64,000 nt of DNA from the NCBI GenBank assembly GCA_902628645.1, contig CACONS010000004.1:17301-81300 (forward strand), in the 5' to 3' direction. Source of the stretch: an uncultured Alphaproteobacteria bacterium (GTDB lineage Bacteria; Pseudomonadota; Alphaproteobacteria; HIMB59; GCA-002718135). Below the pieces are notes generated by a model. That model did not search any database. It saw only the letters and a list, made by a program, of their open reading frames with translations, and had not been told where the DNA came from. A program made the position numbers and the translations under genes. This document shows, one piece after another, positions 8,534-17,428 of the stretch. How positions within the stretch are numbered: the first letter of the stretch is position 1; the number at the start of each line of letters is the position of its first letter.

Positions 8534-10969
8534 TTAAATTCTTAATTTTTCATTGTTTGGATCATAGGGGCTATCTTCAATAACAGTTACTCTATGTTTT
8601 TTATCTAATATATCCATTTCTAAATTTTGACCGACCTCAGAATATTTAGGATCTATCATACCAATTGCTAATGATTTTTTCACTCTAAAACCGTAGTTAC
8701 CTCCTGTCGCACGACCAATAACCTTACCGTCCTTATAGATAGGATTATTACCCAATGCGTCTGCATCTTCGACATCATGAACTTCTAATGTTACCATTTT
8801 ATTTTTAAAACCTCTTTGTTGCCATTCAACCAAAGAATCTCTTCCTATAAAATTACCTTTATTGAGATGTACAAATCTATCTAAACCAGACTCAAGGGCT
8901 GCATACTCAATTGACATTTCGGTTCCAACAAGCTTATATGTTTTTTCAACCCTCAGACTTTCCATAGCTCTTATACCAAATGGCTTTAGCCCAAAATCTT
9001 TGCCTGCATCCATTAGTTTATCAAAAATATGGTTTTGATATTCTATGGGATGATGAAGTTCCCAGCCAAGCTCACCTACAAAATTCATTCGCATAGCAAT
9101 TGAAGGTGCTAAACCTACGTTAATTTTTTTTGATGAAAGCCAAGGGAAGTTTTCATTTGAAAGATCAGTTCTAGTTATTTTAGATAAAATATCTCTTGAT
9201 TTAGGACCTGCAAGAACAAGAACGCCCATACTATTTGTTAAATTTTCATAAGTCACTGAACCATCTTTGGGCATCCATTTATGAATCCAATCATGATCAA
9301 GTCGTTGAAATGCACCAGCCGAAACTAAATAAAATGAGTTTTCTTTTTCTTTTGCGATTGTAAATTCTGAATGCACTCCTCCAGCAGTATTTAATGCATG
9401 ACATAAATTAACTCTTCCATTTTTCTTCGGTATTTTATTTGCAACAAGATTATCTAAAAATTCTTCAGCACCTGGTCCAGATATTCTACATTTTGCAAAA
9501 GCTGACATATCTAATAGGCCTGCATTTTCTGAAACATTCTTACATTCGTTACCTACATGCTCAAACCAATTAGATCTTCTAAATGACCAATCATCTTTTT
9601 GAAGTTCTTTAGATGGAGCGAACCAGTTTGCACGCTCCCATCCAAATTTTTGTCCAAAAACTGCTCCTAGTTCTTTTAATCTATCATAACATGGAGCTTG
9701 TCTTAGAGGCCTACCTTCTTCCCTCTCCTCGTCAGGATAATGAACGGTAAATACATTTGCATAAGCTTCTTCATTCTTATCAATTAAGTAAGACTCAGTT
9801 GCGTAATCTCCAAATCTTCTTGGATCTACACCAAGCATATCAATAGTTGGTTCACCATCAACGATCCACTCAGCGATTTGCCAACCAGCTCCTCCAGCTG
9901 CAGTAATACCAAAACTATGTCCTTCATTTAACCAGAAATTTTTTAAACCCCACGCAGGTCCAACAATTGGACTTCCATCCGGGGTATAACAGATTGCGCC
10001 GTTGTACACTTTCTTAACTCCAACTTCTCCAAATATGGGAACTCTGTGCATAGCAGACTCTATGTGAGGCTCAATTCTCTCTAAATCTTCCTGAAAGAGT
10101 TCAAATTCTGATTCTTTATCAGGACCATCTAGATAACATACCGGCGCTCCTTTTTCATATGGTCCTAGAATTAACCCCCCTCGTTCTTCTCTCATATACC
10201 AGGAACTATCTGAGTCTCTTAAGACACCCATTTCAGGAAGACCTTGTTCTTTCCTCTTCAATATTTCTGGATGATCATCAGTTACTATGTATTGGTGCTC
10301 GACAGGAATTACTGGAACTTCAAGACCGACCATTTTGCCAGTTTGTCTTGCAAAGTTTCCACTACATGAAACAACATGTTCACACTCAATTGTACCCTTA
10401 TCTGTTTCAACAACCCATTTTTCATCTTTTGTTTTAGAAATCCCTGTAACTGTTGTGTTTCTATAAATTTCTGCACCCTTATCCCTTGCTCCTTTAGCTA
10501 AAGCTTGAGTTAAATCTGCAGGCTGAATGTATCCATCTTCTGGATGTTGAATTGCTCCAATTAAACCTTCAGTATTACATAAAGGCCATATCTCTTTCAC
10601 TTGTTCTGGAGTTAAAAACTTAACATCCACTCCAATAGTTTTTGCTACACCAGAATATTGATAATATTCATCCATTCTATCTTTAGTTGTTGCCAACCTA
10701 ATATTTGAAACAACACTGAAACCAACTTTTTGACCTGTTTCTTCTTCAAGTGTTTTGTATAATTTGACTGCGTATTTATGTAATTGTCCAACTGAATAAC
10801 TCATGTTAAATAATGGTAGAAGTCCAGCTGCATGCCATGTAGATCCTGAAGTTAATTCTTTTCTTTCAACTAGCACAACATCCGACCAACCTTTTTTGGC
10901 TAAATGGTAAAGAGTACTTACGCCTACAGCACCACCACCTATAACTACAACTTTTGACTTTGATTTCAT
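8534..10969 (-). CDS. Dimethylglycine/sarcosine dehydrogenase-like FAD enzyme with GcvT domain
   Basis: Two-domain flavoenzyme of 811 aa that oxidises N-methyl groups of glycine derivatives and hands the C1 unit to tetrahydrofolate. The N-terminal FAD oxidase domain has GGGAVG at residues 11-16 and STWHAAG, where His46 is the position covalently flavinylated in mammalian DMGDH and SARDH. The C-terminal half (from about residue 430) is a GcvT-type aminomethyltransferase domain, with [16 protein letters not shown] near its core. It is the first gene of an operon with etfB, etfA and ETF-QO, which shows that it reduces ETF rather than O2. Substrate may be dimethylglycine, sarcosine or another N-methylated amine; the sequence alone does not decide. 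Confidence 0.9.
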   Translation of the reverse strand: MKSKSKVVVIGGGAVGVSTLYHLAKKGWSDVVLVERKELTSGSTWHAAGLLPLFNMSYSVGQLHKYAVKLYKTLEEETGQKVGFSVVSNIRLATTKDRMDEYYQYSGVAKTIGVDVKFLTPEQVKEIWPLCNTEGLIGAIQHPEDGYIQPADLTQALAKGARDKGAEIYRNTTVTGISKTKDEKWVVETDKGTIECEHVVSCSGNFARQTGKMVGLEVPVIPVEHQYIVTDDHPEILKRKEQGLPEMGVLRDSDSSWYMREERGGLILGPYEKGAPVCYLDGPDKESEFELFQEDLERIEPHIESAMHRVPIFGEVGVKKVYNGAICYTPDGSPIVGPAWGLKNFWLNEGHSFGITAAGGAGWQIAEWIVDGEPTIDMLGVDPRRFGDYATESYLIDKNEEAYANVFTVHYPDEEREEGRPLRQAPCYDRLKELGAVFGQKFGWERANWFAPSKELQKDDWSFRRSNWFEHVGNECKNVSENAGLLDMSAFAKCRISGPGAEEFLDNLVANKIPKKNGRVNLCHALNTAGGVHSEFTIAKEKENSFYLVSAGAFQRLDHDWIHKWMPKDGSVTYENLTNSMGVLVLAGPKSRDILSKITRTDLSNENFPWLSSKKINVGLAPSIAMRMNFVGELGWELHHPIEYQNHIFDKLMDAGKDFGLKPFGIRAMESLRVEKTYKLVGTEMSIEYAALESGLDRFVHLNKGNFIGRDSLVEWQQRGFKNKMVTLEVHDVEDADALGNNPIYKDGKVIGRATGGNYGFRVKKSLAIGMIDPKYSEVGQNLEMDILDKKHRVTVIEDSPYDPNNEKLRI

Positions 10970-11023
10970 TGTTACTATTTAATACTGTACTTCATTAATC
11001 ATATTAAATAGAGTGGGTCAATC

Positions 11024-11644
11024 ATGAGATACTTTAAAAGAATATTTTTATCGGTTATTCTAACTGCGCTAAGTTGTCTTCCTGTAAAAGCTGAAATGAC
11101 AATTGAAGAGTTATTTTTTGATAATTCAAAACCGTTTCATTTAAAAATGTTGGACGTAATACCTAAAGAAGGAATTGTTCAAATAGGAAATGATGGTGCT
11201 GAAAACACTATTATTGAATTTATGGACTACTTTTGTGGTTATTGTAAAAAAGTTCATCCTGAATTACTTAAGATAGCAAACGACAGAGAAGATACGCGTA
11301 TAGTATTTCTTCAACATCCAGTATTGAGTGAGTCCTCAAAACTTTTAGCCAATATGGTAGTGGCAGCTAATATTCAAAAAAAAGGCTTAGAATTCCATAA
11401 TGCTTTATTTGGAATAGAAGGGAATTTAAATAATGCCAAACTTCAAAAAATTATTGAAGATCTAGAACTTAACAGTGCTAAACTAAATATAGATATGTCT
11501 AAAGAAGAAGTTAAAAATATAGTTGGAATTTCTTCGTTTATGGCAAGTGGTTCGGGTGCAAGAGGTACTCCTACATTCTTTATTAACGAAGAGCTTGTAA
11601 TTGGATATATTTCAATAGATAGAATTGAAGCTTTATTGAAATAA
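11024..11644 (+). CDS. Exported DsbA-family thiol:disulfide protein
   Basis: Thioredoxin-fold protein of 206 aa with a signal peptide (RIFLSVILTALSCLPVKA) and a DsbA/DsbG-type active site Cys71-Gly-Tyr-Cys74 in FMDYFCGYCKKVHPE. The cis-Pro region GTPTFFINEELVIGY is intact. It belongs to the Com1/BdbD-like DsbA group common in alphaproteobacteria and probably forms or shuffles disulfides in periplasmic proteins. It is a single gene, divergent from the DMGDH operon with 54 nt between starts, and ends in a strong hairpin terminator shared with the convergent DmdA-like gene. Confidence 0.88.
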   Translation: MRYFKRIFLSVILTALSCLPVKAEMTIEELFFDNSKPFHLKMLDVIPKEGIVQIGNDGAENTIIEFMDYFCGYCKKVHPELLKIANDREDTRIVFLQHPVLSESSKLLANMVVAANIQKKGLEFHNALFGIEGNLNNAKLQKIIEDLELNSAKLNIDMSKEEVKNIVGISSFMASGSGARGTPTFFINEELVIGYISIDRIEALLK

Positions 11645-11674
11645 AAAAAGCTTCTTAATTAAAAGAAGCTTTTT
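11645..11674. terminator. Bidirectional rho-independent terminator
   Basis: A perfect 12-bp stem (arms 11645-11656 and 11663-11674, aaaaagcttctt / aagaagcttttt) with a 6-nt loop. The A-run on the left and T-run on the right give a U-tract in both directions, so it can stop both the dsbA-like gene and the convergent DmdA-like gene. Confidence 0.88.
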
Positions 11675-11686
11675 TAGATAAAAAAC

Positions 11687-13024
11687 TTACTTATTAGCGT
11701 CAGATACCTCTCTGGTATTAGCATTGTAAGATTCCGTAAAAGGAATTGATACAATTTCAGCATCAACTGGAGTTCCAGGTGAGTCTGAATATTGATCAGG
11801 TAAATGTACCTTATATTTCTTGCCTAAAGTTCCAATAGGGAAACCATTTTTACTTAATGTACCTTCATAAGGAACATATCCCATTGCGATATTTCTACCT
11901 TGCTCAGGATGATACCAAGGAGATGTAATAAATCCACATGGTTCACCACCATCCTCTGAAACTAACCAGAAATCTGGCGCATATTCTTCAATTGGTTTTC
12001 CACCAAGAGATAAACCTACAAGTTGTAATTTATAAGGTTTTTGTCCAGCTCTTAGATCATCTCTCATTTTCTCAAGAACTTCTTTACCAACATAATCAGT
12101 AGTTTTATTCCATTCACCTTTGCCTGATAATGAAACTTGATAACCTAGATTACATTGAAATGGATTGTGTTGATTATCCATATCTTGACCCCAAGATAGA
12201 ATTCCAGCTTGAATTCTTCTATGATGGGCTGGTGCTATTACCATAAGATTATGTTTCTTGCCTGCTTCTAAAACAGCGTTCCACATATCATCTGCATATT
12301 TAGTAGAATCATATAAATAGATTTCAAAACCAGCTTCGCCAGAGAAACCAGATTGTGAAATTATACAATCACGTCCACCAACTTTTACTGATGCTAGTCC
12401 ATAAAATGGCATATTATTAATATCAACTTGATCGCCTACAAGATCAGTCATTAAAGCATGAGCCTTAGGTCCCTGTATTTGCACAGGGCTTACATCAATC
12501 TCGTCAATAGTAACATTAAAACGGTTATCATGATTAACACCCTGAAGGTAAAGACCGATATCTGAGTCAGAAAGAGAAAACCAAAACTCATCTTTAGAAA
12601 TTCTTAAAAGAATTGGATCATTTAGCACTCCTCCGTATTGATTACATAAAATTACATATCTTGCTCTCATTGGTGATATTTTTGTAGCATCTCTAGTTAT
12701 TACATAATCAACAAATGCTTCAGCATCTGGTCCCTTAACCTGAATTTGTCTTTCAACAGCAACATTCCACATTGTGACATGATTTTTTATTGCTTCGTAT
12801 TCGACCATTGCTCCACCATCTTCTGGCTTTACATAACCTCTTGGATGATAAATTCTGTTATAAACTGTTGCTCTCCAACATCCTGCCTCCATTGACAAAT
12901 GCCAATAAGGTGATTTCCTTACTCTAGTTGAAATTAGCATTTGAACTGGTGTAGGACCACTCTGTCTTAAATTGTAGGGAACCTTTCTATCTGATTGATC
13001 CACCGACGTAGAATGTTTAATCAT
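11687..13024 (-). CDS. DmdA-like / GcvT-family folate-dependent demethylase
   Basis: GcvT-fold protein of 445 aa, longer than classical DmdA (about 370 aa) and T-protein. The opening TRVRKSPYWHLSMEAGCW with YNRIYHPRGY parallels the (R/L)RKTPF...YTVYNHMLLP start of DMSP demethylase DmdA, and VERQIQVKGPDAEAFVDYV and DSDIGLYLQGV match the same subfamily. The region HHRRIQAGILSWGQDMD corresponds to the folate-site ERVESGLLSYGNDM of DmdA, but with changed residues. It is therefore a DmdA relative whose substrate is unclear: another methylated sulfur or nitrogen compound is as likely as DMSP. It is a single gene with its own 150-nt leader and shared terminator. Confidence 0.75.
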   Translation of the reverse strand: MIKHSTSVDQSDRKVPYNLRQSGPTPVQMLISTRVRKSPYWHLSMEAGCWRATVYNRIYHPRGYVKPEDGGAMVEYEAIKNHVTMWNVAVERQIQVKGPDAEAFVDYVITRDATKISPMRARYVILCNQYGGVLNDPILLRISKDEFWFSLSDSDIGLYLQGVNHDNRFNVTIDEIDVSPVQIQGPKAHALMTDLVGDQVDINNMPFYGLASVKVGGRDCIISQSGFSGEAGFEIYLYDSTKYADDMWNAVLEAGKKHNLMVIAPAHHRRIQAGILSWGQDMDNQHNPFQCNLGYQVSLSGKGEWNKTTDYVGKEVLEKMRDDLRAGQKPYKLQLVGLSLGGKPIEEYAPDFWLVSEDGGEPCGFITSPWYHPEQGRNIAMGYVPYEGTLSKNGFPIGTLGKKYKVHLPDQYSDSPGTPVDAEIVSIPFTESYNANTREVSDANK

Positions 13025-13115
13025 TATAAACTCCTTAAAATAAATATGTCTTTTCTGTATTTAATCTTTAAATACTCCGCAATAACAAAATGAATATCAT
13101 TTAAAAAAAATGGTG

Positions 13116-13152
13116 GACCTTAATTAGGTCAAAATTTAGTCTTAGTTTTGAC
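13116..13152. promoter_or_regulatory. Overlapping inverted repeats in divergent intergenic region
   Basis: Between the divergent DmdA-like gene and the OmpA lipoprotein gene are two small inverted repeats: gacct-taatt-aggtc (13116-13130) and gtcaaaa...ttttgac (13128-13134 / 13146-13152). Their size and symmetry fit a dimeric repressor site, but no regulator is encoded nearby. Suggestive only. Confidence 0.3.
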
Positions 13153-13176
13153 AGTAAATTTTGATATTAGAATATT

Positions 13177-14085
13177 ATGCAACTTAAATATTTAATACCA
13201 TTTTTATCTATTATAATCTTTTTAAGTGGTTGTTCAGCTAGCTACAAACAACTCTCAACTATGGAGAGTAAAAACCCAAGTAGCTTTCAAGAATACTTAC
13301 TCAATGAATATAAACAAAGAGCTACATTTGAGGCAGAAGAAATGCATGATTGGAATTCAGCAAAATTATATTCTGAAAAAGCTCTCAAGAGTTTGGAAAC
13401 TGATGAAATATATCCAGAAGAAATTTCATATTGGAAACTGCCAGAAGAAAATATTAATGAAATAAGAATTGCATATGATAATCTTATGACAATTTATAAA
13501 GATGCAAAAAAGATTGATCCTTATAATTTAGCAAGGGCTATTTCTTCATTAGATTGTTGGTCAGAGCAGCAGGAGGAGAATTGGCAAACTTGGGATATTA
13601 ATAGTTGTAAGGATGATTTCTTAAAAGCAATGCATGATATATTTGAAAAGATATCAATTGAGGAAAAAGAACAAGAAACATCAAATAAAGAAGAGAGAAA
13701 TTCAAATAATGAAACAAATAATGAGGTAACAATTGTTACTAAAAATAAAAATGAAGAGTTAATGCAGATAATATATTTTGATTTTGATAAATTTAATTTA
13801 TCAGAAGTGAGTAAAGAAAAAATAAAATTATTTTTGGGTAATAATAGCAGTACGATTGAAGAATATCTTGTTGTTGGTCACACTGATACCAAAGGAACAA
13901 AAAAATACAATTTATCATTATCAATTAAAAGAGCAGAAGTTGTAAAAGAAATTTTAATTAATTATGGAATACAACAAAGTAGAATAAAAATATTAGGTAA
14001 GGGCGAAGAATCTTTAGCTGTAAATACTCCAGATGATACCAAACAACCAGCAAATAGAAGGGTAGAAATAAAAAACACAAATTAA
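13177..14085 (+). CDS. OmpA-family peptidoglycan-binding lipoprotein
   Basis: Outer-membrane lipoprotein of 302 aa. The lipobox is FLSGC with lipidated Cys19. A long middle region has an uncharacterised helical part (about residues 30-165) and an Asn/Glu-rich linker. The C-terminal OmpA domain (about 190-302) carries IYFDFDKFNLS, VVGHTDTKGTKKYNLSLSIKRA and the ending NRRVEI, including the Asp and Arg that bind diaminopimelate in OmpA/Pal proteins. It could serve in outer-membrane anchoring like Pal, but the middle region and the lack of tol genes make it a separate OmpA lipoprotein. Confidence 0.85.
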   Translation: MQLKYLIPFLSIIIFLSGCSASYKQLSTMESKNPSSFQEYLLNEYKQRATFEAEEMHDWNSAKLYSEKALKSLETDEIYPEEISYWKLPEENINEIRIAYDNLMTIYKDAKKIDPYNLARAISSLDCWSEQQEENWQTWDINSCKDDFLKAMHDIFEKISIEEKEQETSNKEERNSNNETNNEVTIVTKNKNEELMQIIYFDFDKFNLSEVSKEKIKLFLGNNSSTIEEYLVVGHTDTKGTKKYNLSLSIKRAEVVKEILINYGIQQSRIKILGKGEESLAVNTPDDTKQPANRRVEIKNTN

Positions 14086-14125
14086 CTTTTGTTTATAATT
14101 ATTTTGGTATATTGAGCTTTTTTTA

Positions 14126-14518
14126 ATGTATTCTAAAACAACAAAAAAAATAAGCATTACCGTTAAGCCGTACTATCTTGAAGATCAATCTGAACCAGAA
14201 GATCAACATTATGTATGGGCATATAAAGTCACAATTGATAACCAGGGTAATGAAAAAGTGCAGCTTGTAAATAGACACTGGAAAATTATTGATGCTAATG
14301 GCACACTTCAAGAAGTGAGAGGCAAAGGTGTTGTGGGTGAACAGCCTGTACTAAATCCTGGTGAAAAATTTGAATATACAAGTGGGACACCTTTAACTAC
14401 TTCATCCGGTTTTATGGAAGGAACTTATGAGATGCAAGCTGATAACGGTAATACTTTTGATGTTGAGATTCCTCAGTTTTCTTTAGATACACCATTTGAA
14501 AATAACGAATTAAATTAA
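14126..14518 (+). CDS. apaG: ApaG family protein
   Basis: ApaG-domain (DUF525) protein of 130 aa, the usual size, with an immunoglobulin-like beta sandwich. Motifs: PEDQHYVWAYKVTIDNQG, LVNRHWKIIDANG, VRGKGVVGEQPVLNPGE and GTYEMQADNG. In enterobacteria apaG mutants affect Co2+ resistance and Mg2+ efflux, but the biochemical role is not settled. It is followed 12 nt later by trkH, probably as one transcript, which puts two ion-homeostasis-linked genes together. Confidence 0.95.
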   Translation: MYSKTTKKISITVKPYYLEDQSEPEDQHYVWAYKVTIDNQGNEKVQLVNRHWKIIDANGTLQEVRGKGVVGEQPVLNPGEKFEYTSGTPLTTSSGFMEGTYEMQADNGNTFDVEIPQFSLDTPFENNELN

Positions 14519-14530
14519 TTTATAAAAAGG

Positions 14531-15979
14531 ATGAGAGACTTTAGGTCCATATTAAATATTATAGGTTTGCTAATATGTATTGAAGCATTGGCGATGCTAA
14601 TACCAATGTGCTTTGATCTTTATTATGGTAATTATGAATGGTTACAGTTTTTTTATTCTAGTCTAATCACATTTTTTATAGGAATAATTTTATATTTTTC
14701 ATTTAGAAAAAAAAATATTAAGCTTGGAATTAGGCAAGCATTTTTATTAACAATTTCATCTTGGTTAGTAATATCTTTTTTTGGTGCAATTCCATTTGTG
14801 TATTCATCATCTTCACTTTCATATACAGATGCTTTTTTTGAATCTGTAAGTGGAATTACTACAACTGGTGCAACTGTTATTAATAACTTAGAAAACTTAT
14901 CAGAGGGTATATTAATTTGGAGATCTCTTCTTCAATGGTTCGGAGGAATAGGAATAATTGTTCTTGCAATGGCTATTTTGCCAACTTTGCAAATAGGTGG
15001 TATGCAATTGCTACACATGGAACATGATGATCCTTATGAAAAAACAATTCCTAAAGTTAATCGATTTGTAATTGAATTATTTCTACTTTACGTATCTTTA
15101 TCAATTATTTGTGCCTTTTTGTATTTTGTAAATGGAATGCAAGGTTTTGATTCAATTATTCATGCAATGACTACGATTTCAACTGGTGGATTTTCTAATT
15201 ATGATGAATCTTTTTTATATTTTAATTCATTTCAAATTGAGATTATAAGCGTTGTTTTTATGTTGGTTGGAAGTTTACCATTTGTCTTGTATCTGCAATT
15301 TTTACATAATCAAAAAAAATTGATTTTTAAAGATGATCAAATAAAATTATTCTTTCTAATTTTATTTATAATTATTTTGTTAACGACAATTTGGCTAACT
15401 ACTAATCAATCTATAGATACAATTTCTGCTTTTAGAATTTCTTTATTTAATATTACATCAATTTTAACTGGCACCGGCTATACTAGTAGTAACTTTTCTA
15501 GTTGGGGAAGTTTTGGCATTGTAATAATGATGATAATTATGTTTATTGGTGGGTGTGCAGGATCAACCACAGGAGGAATTAAAATATTTAGATTGCAAAT
15601 ACTTTTTAGAGGAGCAATTACCCAAATAAGGAAACTGACTCAACCTCATGCAGTATTGATGATGAGATTTAATGGGAAATCAGTCAATGAAAACACTTAT
15701 AACTCTATTATGGGCTTTTTCTTTATGTATATATTTTTATTTATTTTATCAGCAGTAAGTTTAAGTTTATTCAATTTAGATTTTTTAACTGCTTTCTCAG
15801 CAGCTGCTTCTGCAATTTCAAATGTTGGCCCTGGTTTAGGTGAAATGATAGGACCTAGTGGAAATTATTTTTTATTAGACAATGGCGCCAAATGGATTTT
15901 ATCCCTTACTATGATTATCGGAAGACTGGAAATTTTTACAGTATTAGTTTTATTATCAATGAATTTTTGGAGAAGCTAA
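14531..15979 (+). CDS. trkH: Trk-type potassium uptake membrane subunit
   Basis: Integral inner-membrane K+ channel subunit of 482 aa with many transmembrane helices. The four selectivity-filter segments are visible as ESVSGITTTGATV, AMTTISTGGFSNYD, SILTGTGYTSSNF and SAISNVGPGLGE, and the helix after GGCAGSTTGGIKIFR is diagnostic for TrkH/TrkG. The gene starts 12 nt after apaG. No trkA is seen in this window. The stop shares bases CTAA (15976-15979) with the convergent lipoprotein gene. Confidence 0.94.
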   Translation: MRDFRSILNIIGLLICIEALAMLIPMCFDLYYGNYEWLQFFYSSLITFFIGIILYFSFRKKNIKLGIRQAFLLTISSWLVISFFGAIPFVYSSSSLSYTDAFFESVSGITTTGATVINNLENLSEGILIWRSLLQWFGGIGIIVLAMAILPTLQIGGMQLLHMEHDDPYEKTIPKVNRFVIELFLLYVSLSIICAFLYFVNGMQGFDSIIHAMTTISTGGFSNYDESFLYFNSFQIEIISVVFMLVGSLPFVLYLQFLHNQKKLIFKDDQIKLFFLILFIIILLTTIWLTTNQSIDTISAFRISLFNITSILTGTGYTSSNFSSWGSFGIVIMMIIMFIGGCAGSTTGGIKIFRLQILFRGAITQIRKLTQPHAVLMMRFNGKSVNENTYNSIMGFFFMYIFLFILSAVSLSLFNLDFLTAFSAAASAISNVGPGLGEMIGPSGNYFLLDNGAKWILSLTMIIGRLEIFTVLVLLSMNFWRS

Positions 15980-16548
15980 ATAGTTAGATAATTTCCCATA
16001 TAAATTGACAGTTGGTTTTTTGTTTCATTAATATAATCATTCATGGTTTGAAATAATAAGTCATTAATAATTATTTCAGTTTCATTTAAAGAAATATATT
16101 TTTGAGATGTTGTAGATCTTGAGGTTTCTACAGTTGTATTTGCTTTTAGAAAACCACTGTTATCATAAAGTTCATACTCAACTAAAAAAAATAATTCATA
16201 TTTATATATAGTTTTTTCTTCATATTTTTTTGCATCAACATTCTCAATTTCATTTTTTGTAATAGAAGCATCTAAAATATTAATAACTAATTTATTTTCA
16301 TTTCCAATTTTTAATATGTTTTTGTTATGCCATTCCACAATTACATTAATTGGTGATTTTTGGATTTGTTCTTCAATATTATTTTGAGAAAAAACAGAAT
16401 TATATTTTTTATTAACTTCAATATTTTTTGAATAAATTGAAATAGTATCAAGATTTGAAGTATCAATTTCTATTGGTCTTAATATTTCAACTGGTTGACA
16501 TGATAGCACCAAAAATAAAATTAAGGTAAAACTACTTTTTAAGTACAT
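15976..16548 (-). CDS. Putative lipoprotein, unknown function
   Basis: Not recognised. The 190 aa protein has a short signal peptide ending in a lipobox (FLVLSCQP, Cys17), then a mixed alpha/beta region with no conserved catalytic pattern. The VEIDTSNLDTISI-like beta-rich stretches and the size resemble small periplasmic lipoproteins that assist envelope assembly, but that is only an impression. Its start overlaps the end of argF by 17 nt, so it is the last gene of the ABC permease-argD-argF operon. Confidence 0.6.
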   Translation of the reverse strand: MYLKSSFTLILFLVLSCQPVEILRPIEIDTSNLDTISIYSKNIEVNKKYNSVFSQNNIEEQIQKSPINVIVEWHNKNILKIGNENKLVINILDASITKNEIENVDAKKYEEKTIYKYELFFLVEYELYDNSGFLKANTTVETSRSTTSQKYISLNETEIIINDLLFQTMNDYINETKNQLSIYMGNYLTI

Positions 16549-17428
16549 AAATTAATATAGCTTGTTGAATGTACATTCTATTTTTTGCTTGCATTAATAC
16601 AACAGAATTTTTTCCATCGAGAACTTCTGATGTCACTTCTTGTCCTCTTTTTGCAGGTAAGCAGTGCATAAATATTACATTATTTTTAGCATTGCTAATA
16701 ATTTTTTTATCTACAGTATAATTTTTGAAATATTTTTTTTTATTTTTATTTTTTTCACCCATAGAAACCCAAACATCAGTCATTATACAATTTGAATTTT
16801 TTGTACCTAATATAGGATCAAAAAAATGGTTTAAATTTTTATTTTTGTATTGTTGAAACTCTTTTTTATAATTTTTAAAAATTTCTTTTGGAATGATTAA
16901 ATTTAGTTTGAAATTATAAATATTTTGCAGATGAATAAGAGAGCGTAAGACATTATTATAATCACCTATCCAAGCAATATTAGCATTTTTTATACTTTTA
17001 AGATGCTCTTGTAGAGTTAAAAAATCACCAAGTATTTGGCATGGATGACTATATTCAGTTAAACCATTTATAATCGGCAAAATATTTTCTTTGCTTAAAT
17101 TTACTATTTGTTTGTGATTATTATTTCTTATCATTATACAATCAATATATTGACTTAATACATTAAGAACATCTTCGACTTTTTCTCTTTTATTATCAAA
17201 GCCAATATCTTTACTTTGCAATTCTAAAACAGAACCTCCTAATTTTTGCATTCCAACATTAAAACTTAATCTGGTTCTTAGTGATTGTTTTTCGAAAATT
17301 AAACCGAGAGTTTTATCTTTGCAAGATAAAGAATATTTTTTTGGGTTTTTTTTTATTTTTTTAGCAAGATAAATTATTTCATCAATTTCTTTTTTTTTAA
17401 AACTATTAATATCAATAAAATGCTTCAT
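16532..17428 (-). CDS. argF: Ornithine carbamoyltransferase
   Basis: Transfers the carbamoyl group from carbamoyl phosphate to ornithine, giving citrulline in arginine synthesis; 298 aa, cytoplasmic trimer. Carbamoyl-phosphate site SLRTRLSFNVGM (usual S-x-R-T-R), ornithine-site HPCQILGDFLTLQEH, and catalytic HCLPAKRGQEV are all present. It overlaps argD by 4 nt (ATGA). The gene is markedly Lys/Asn-rich even for this genome, reflecting AT pressure. argD-argF pairing is common in alphaproteobacteria and confirms the anabolic role. Confidence 0.96.
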   Translation of the reverse strand: MKHFIDINSFKKKEIDEIIYLAKKIKKNPKKYSLSCKDKTLGLIFEKQSLRTRLSFNVGMQKLGGSVLELQSKDIGFDNKREKVEDVLNVLSQYIDCIMIRNNNHKQIVNLSKENILPIINGLTEYSHPCQILGDFLTLQEHLKSIKNANIAWIGDYNNVLRSLIHLQNIYNFKLNLIIPKEIFKNYKKEFQQYKNKNLNHFFDPILGTKNSNCIMTDVWVSMGEKNKNKKKYFKNYTVDKKIISNAKNNVIFMHCLPAKRGQEVTSEVLDGKNSVVLMQAKNRMYIQQAILIYVLKK

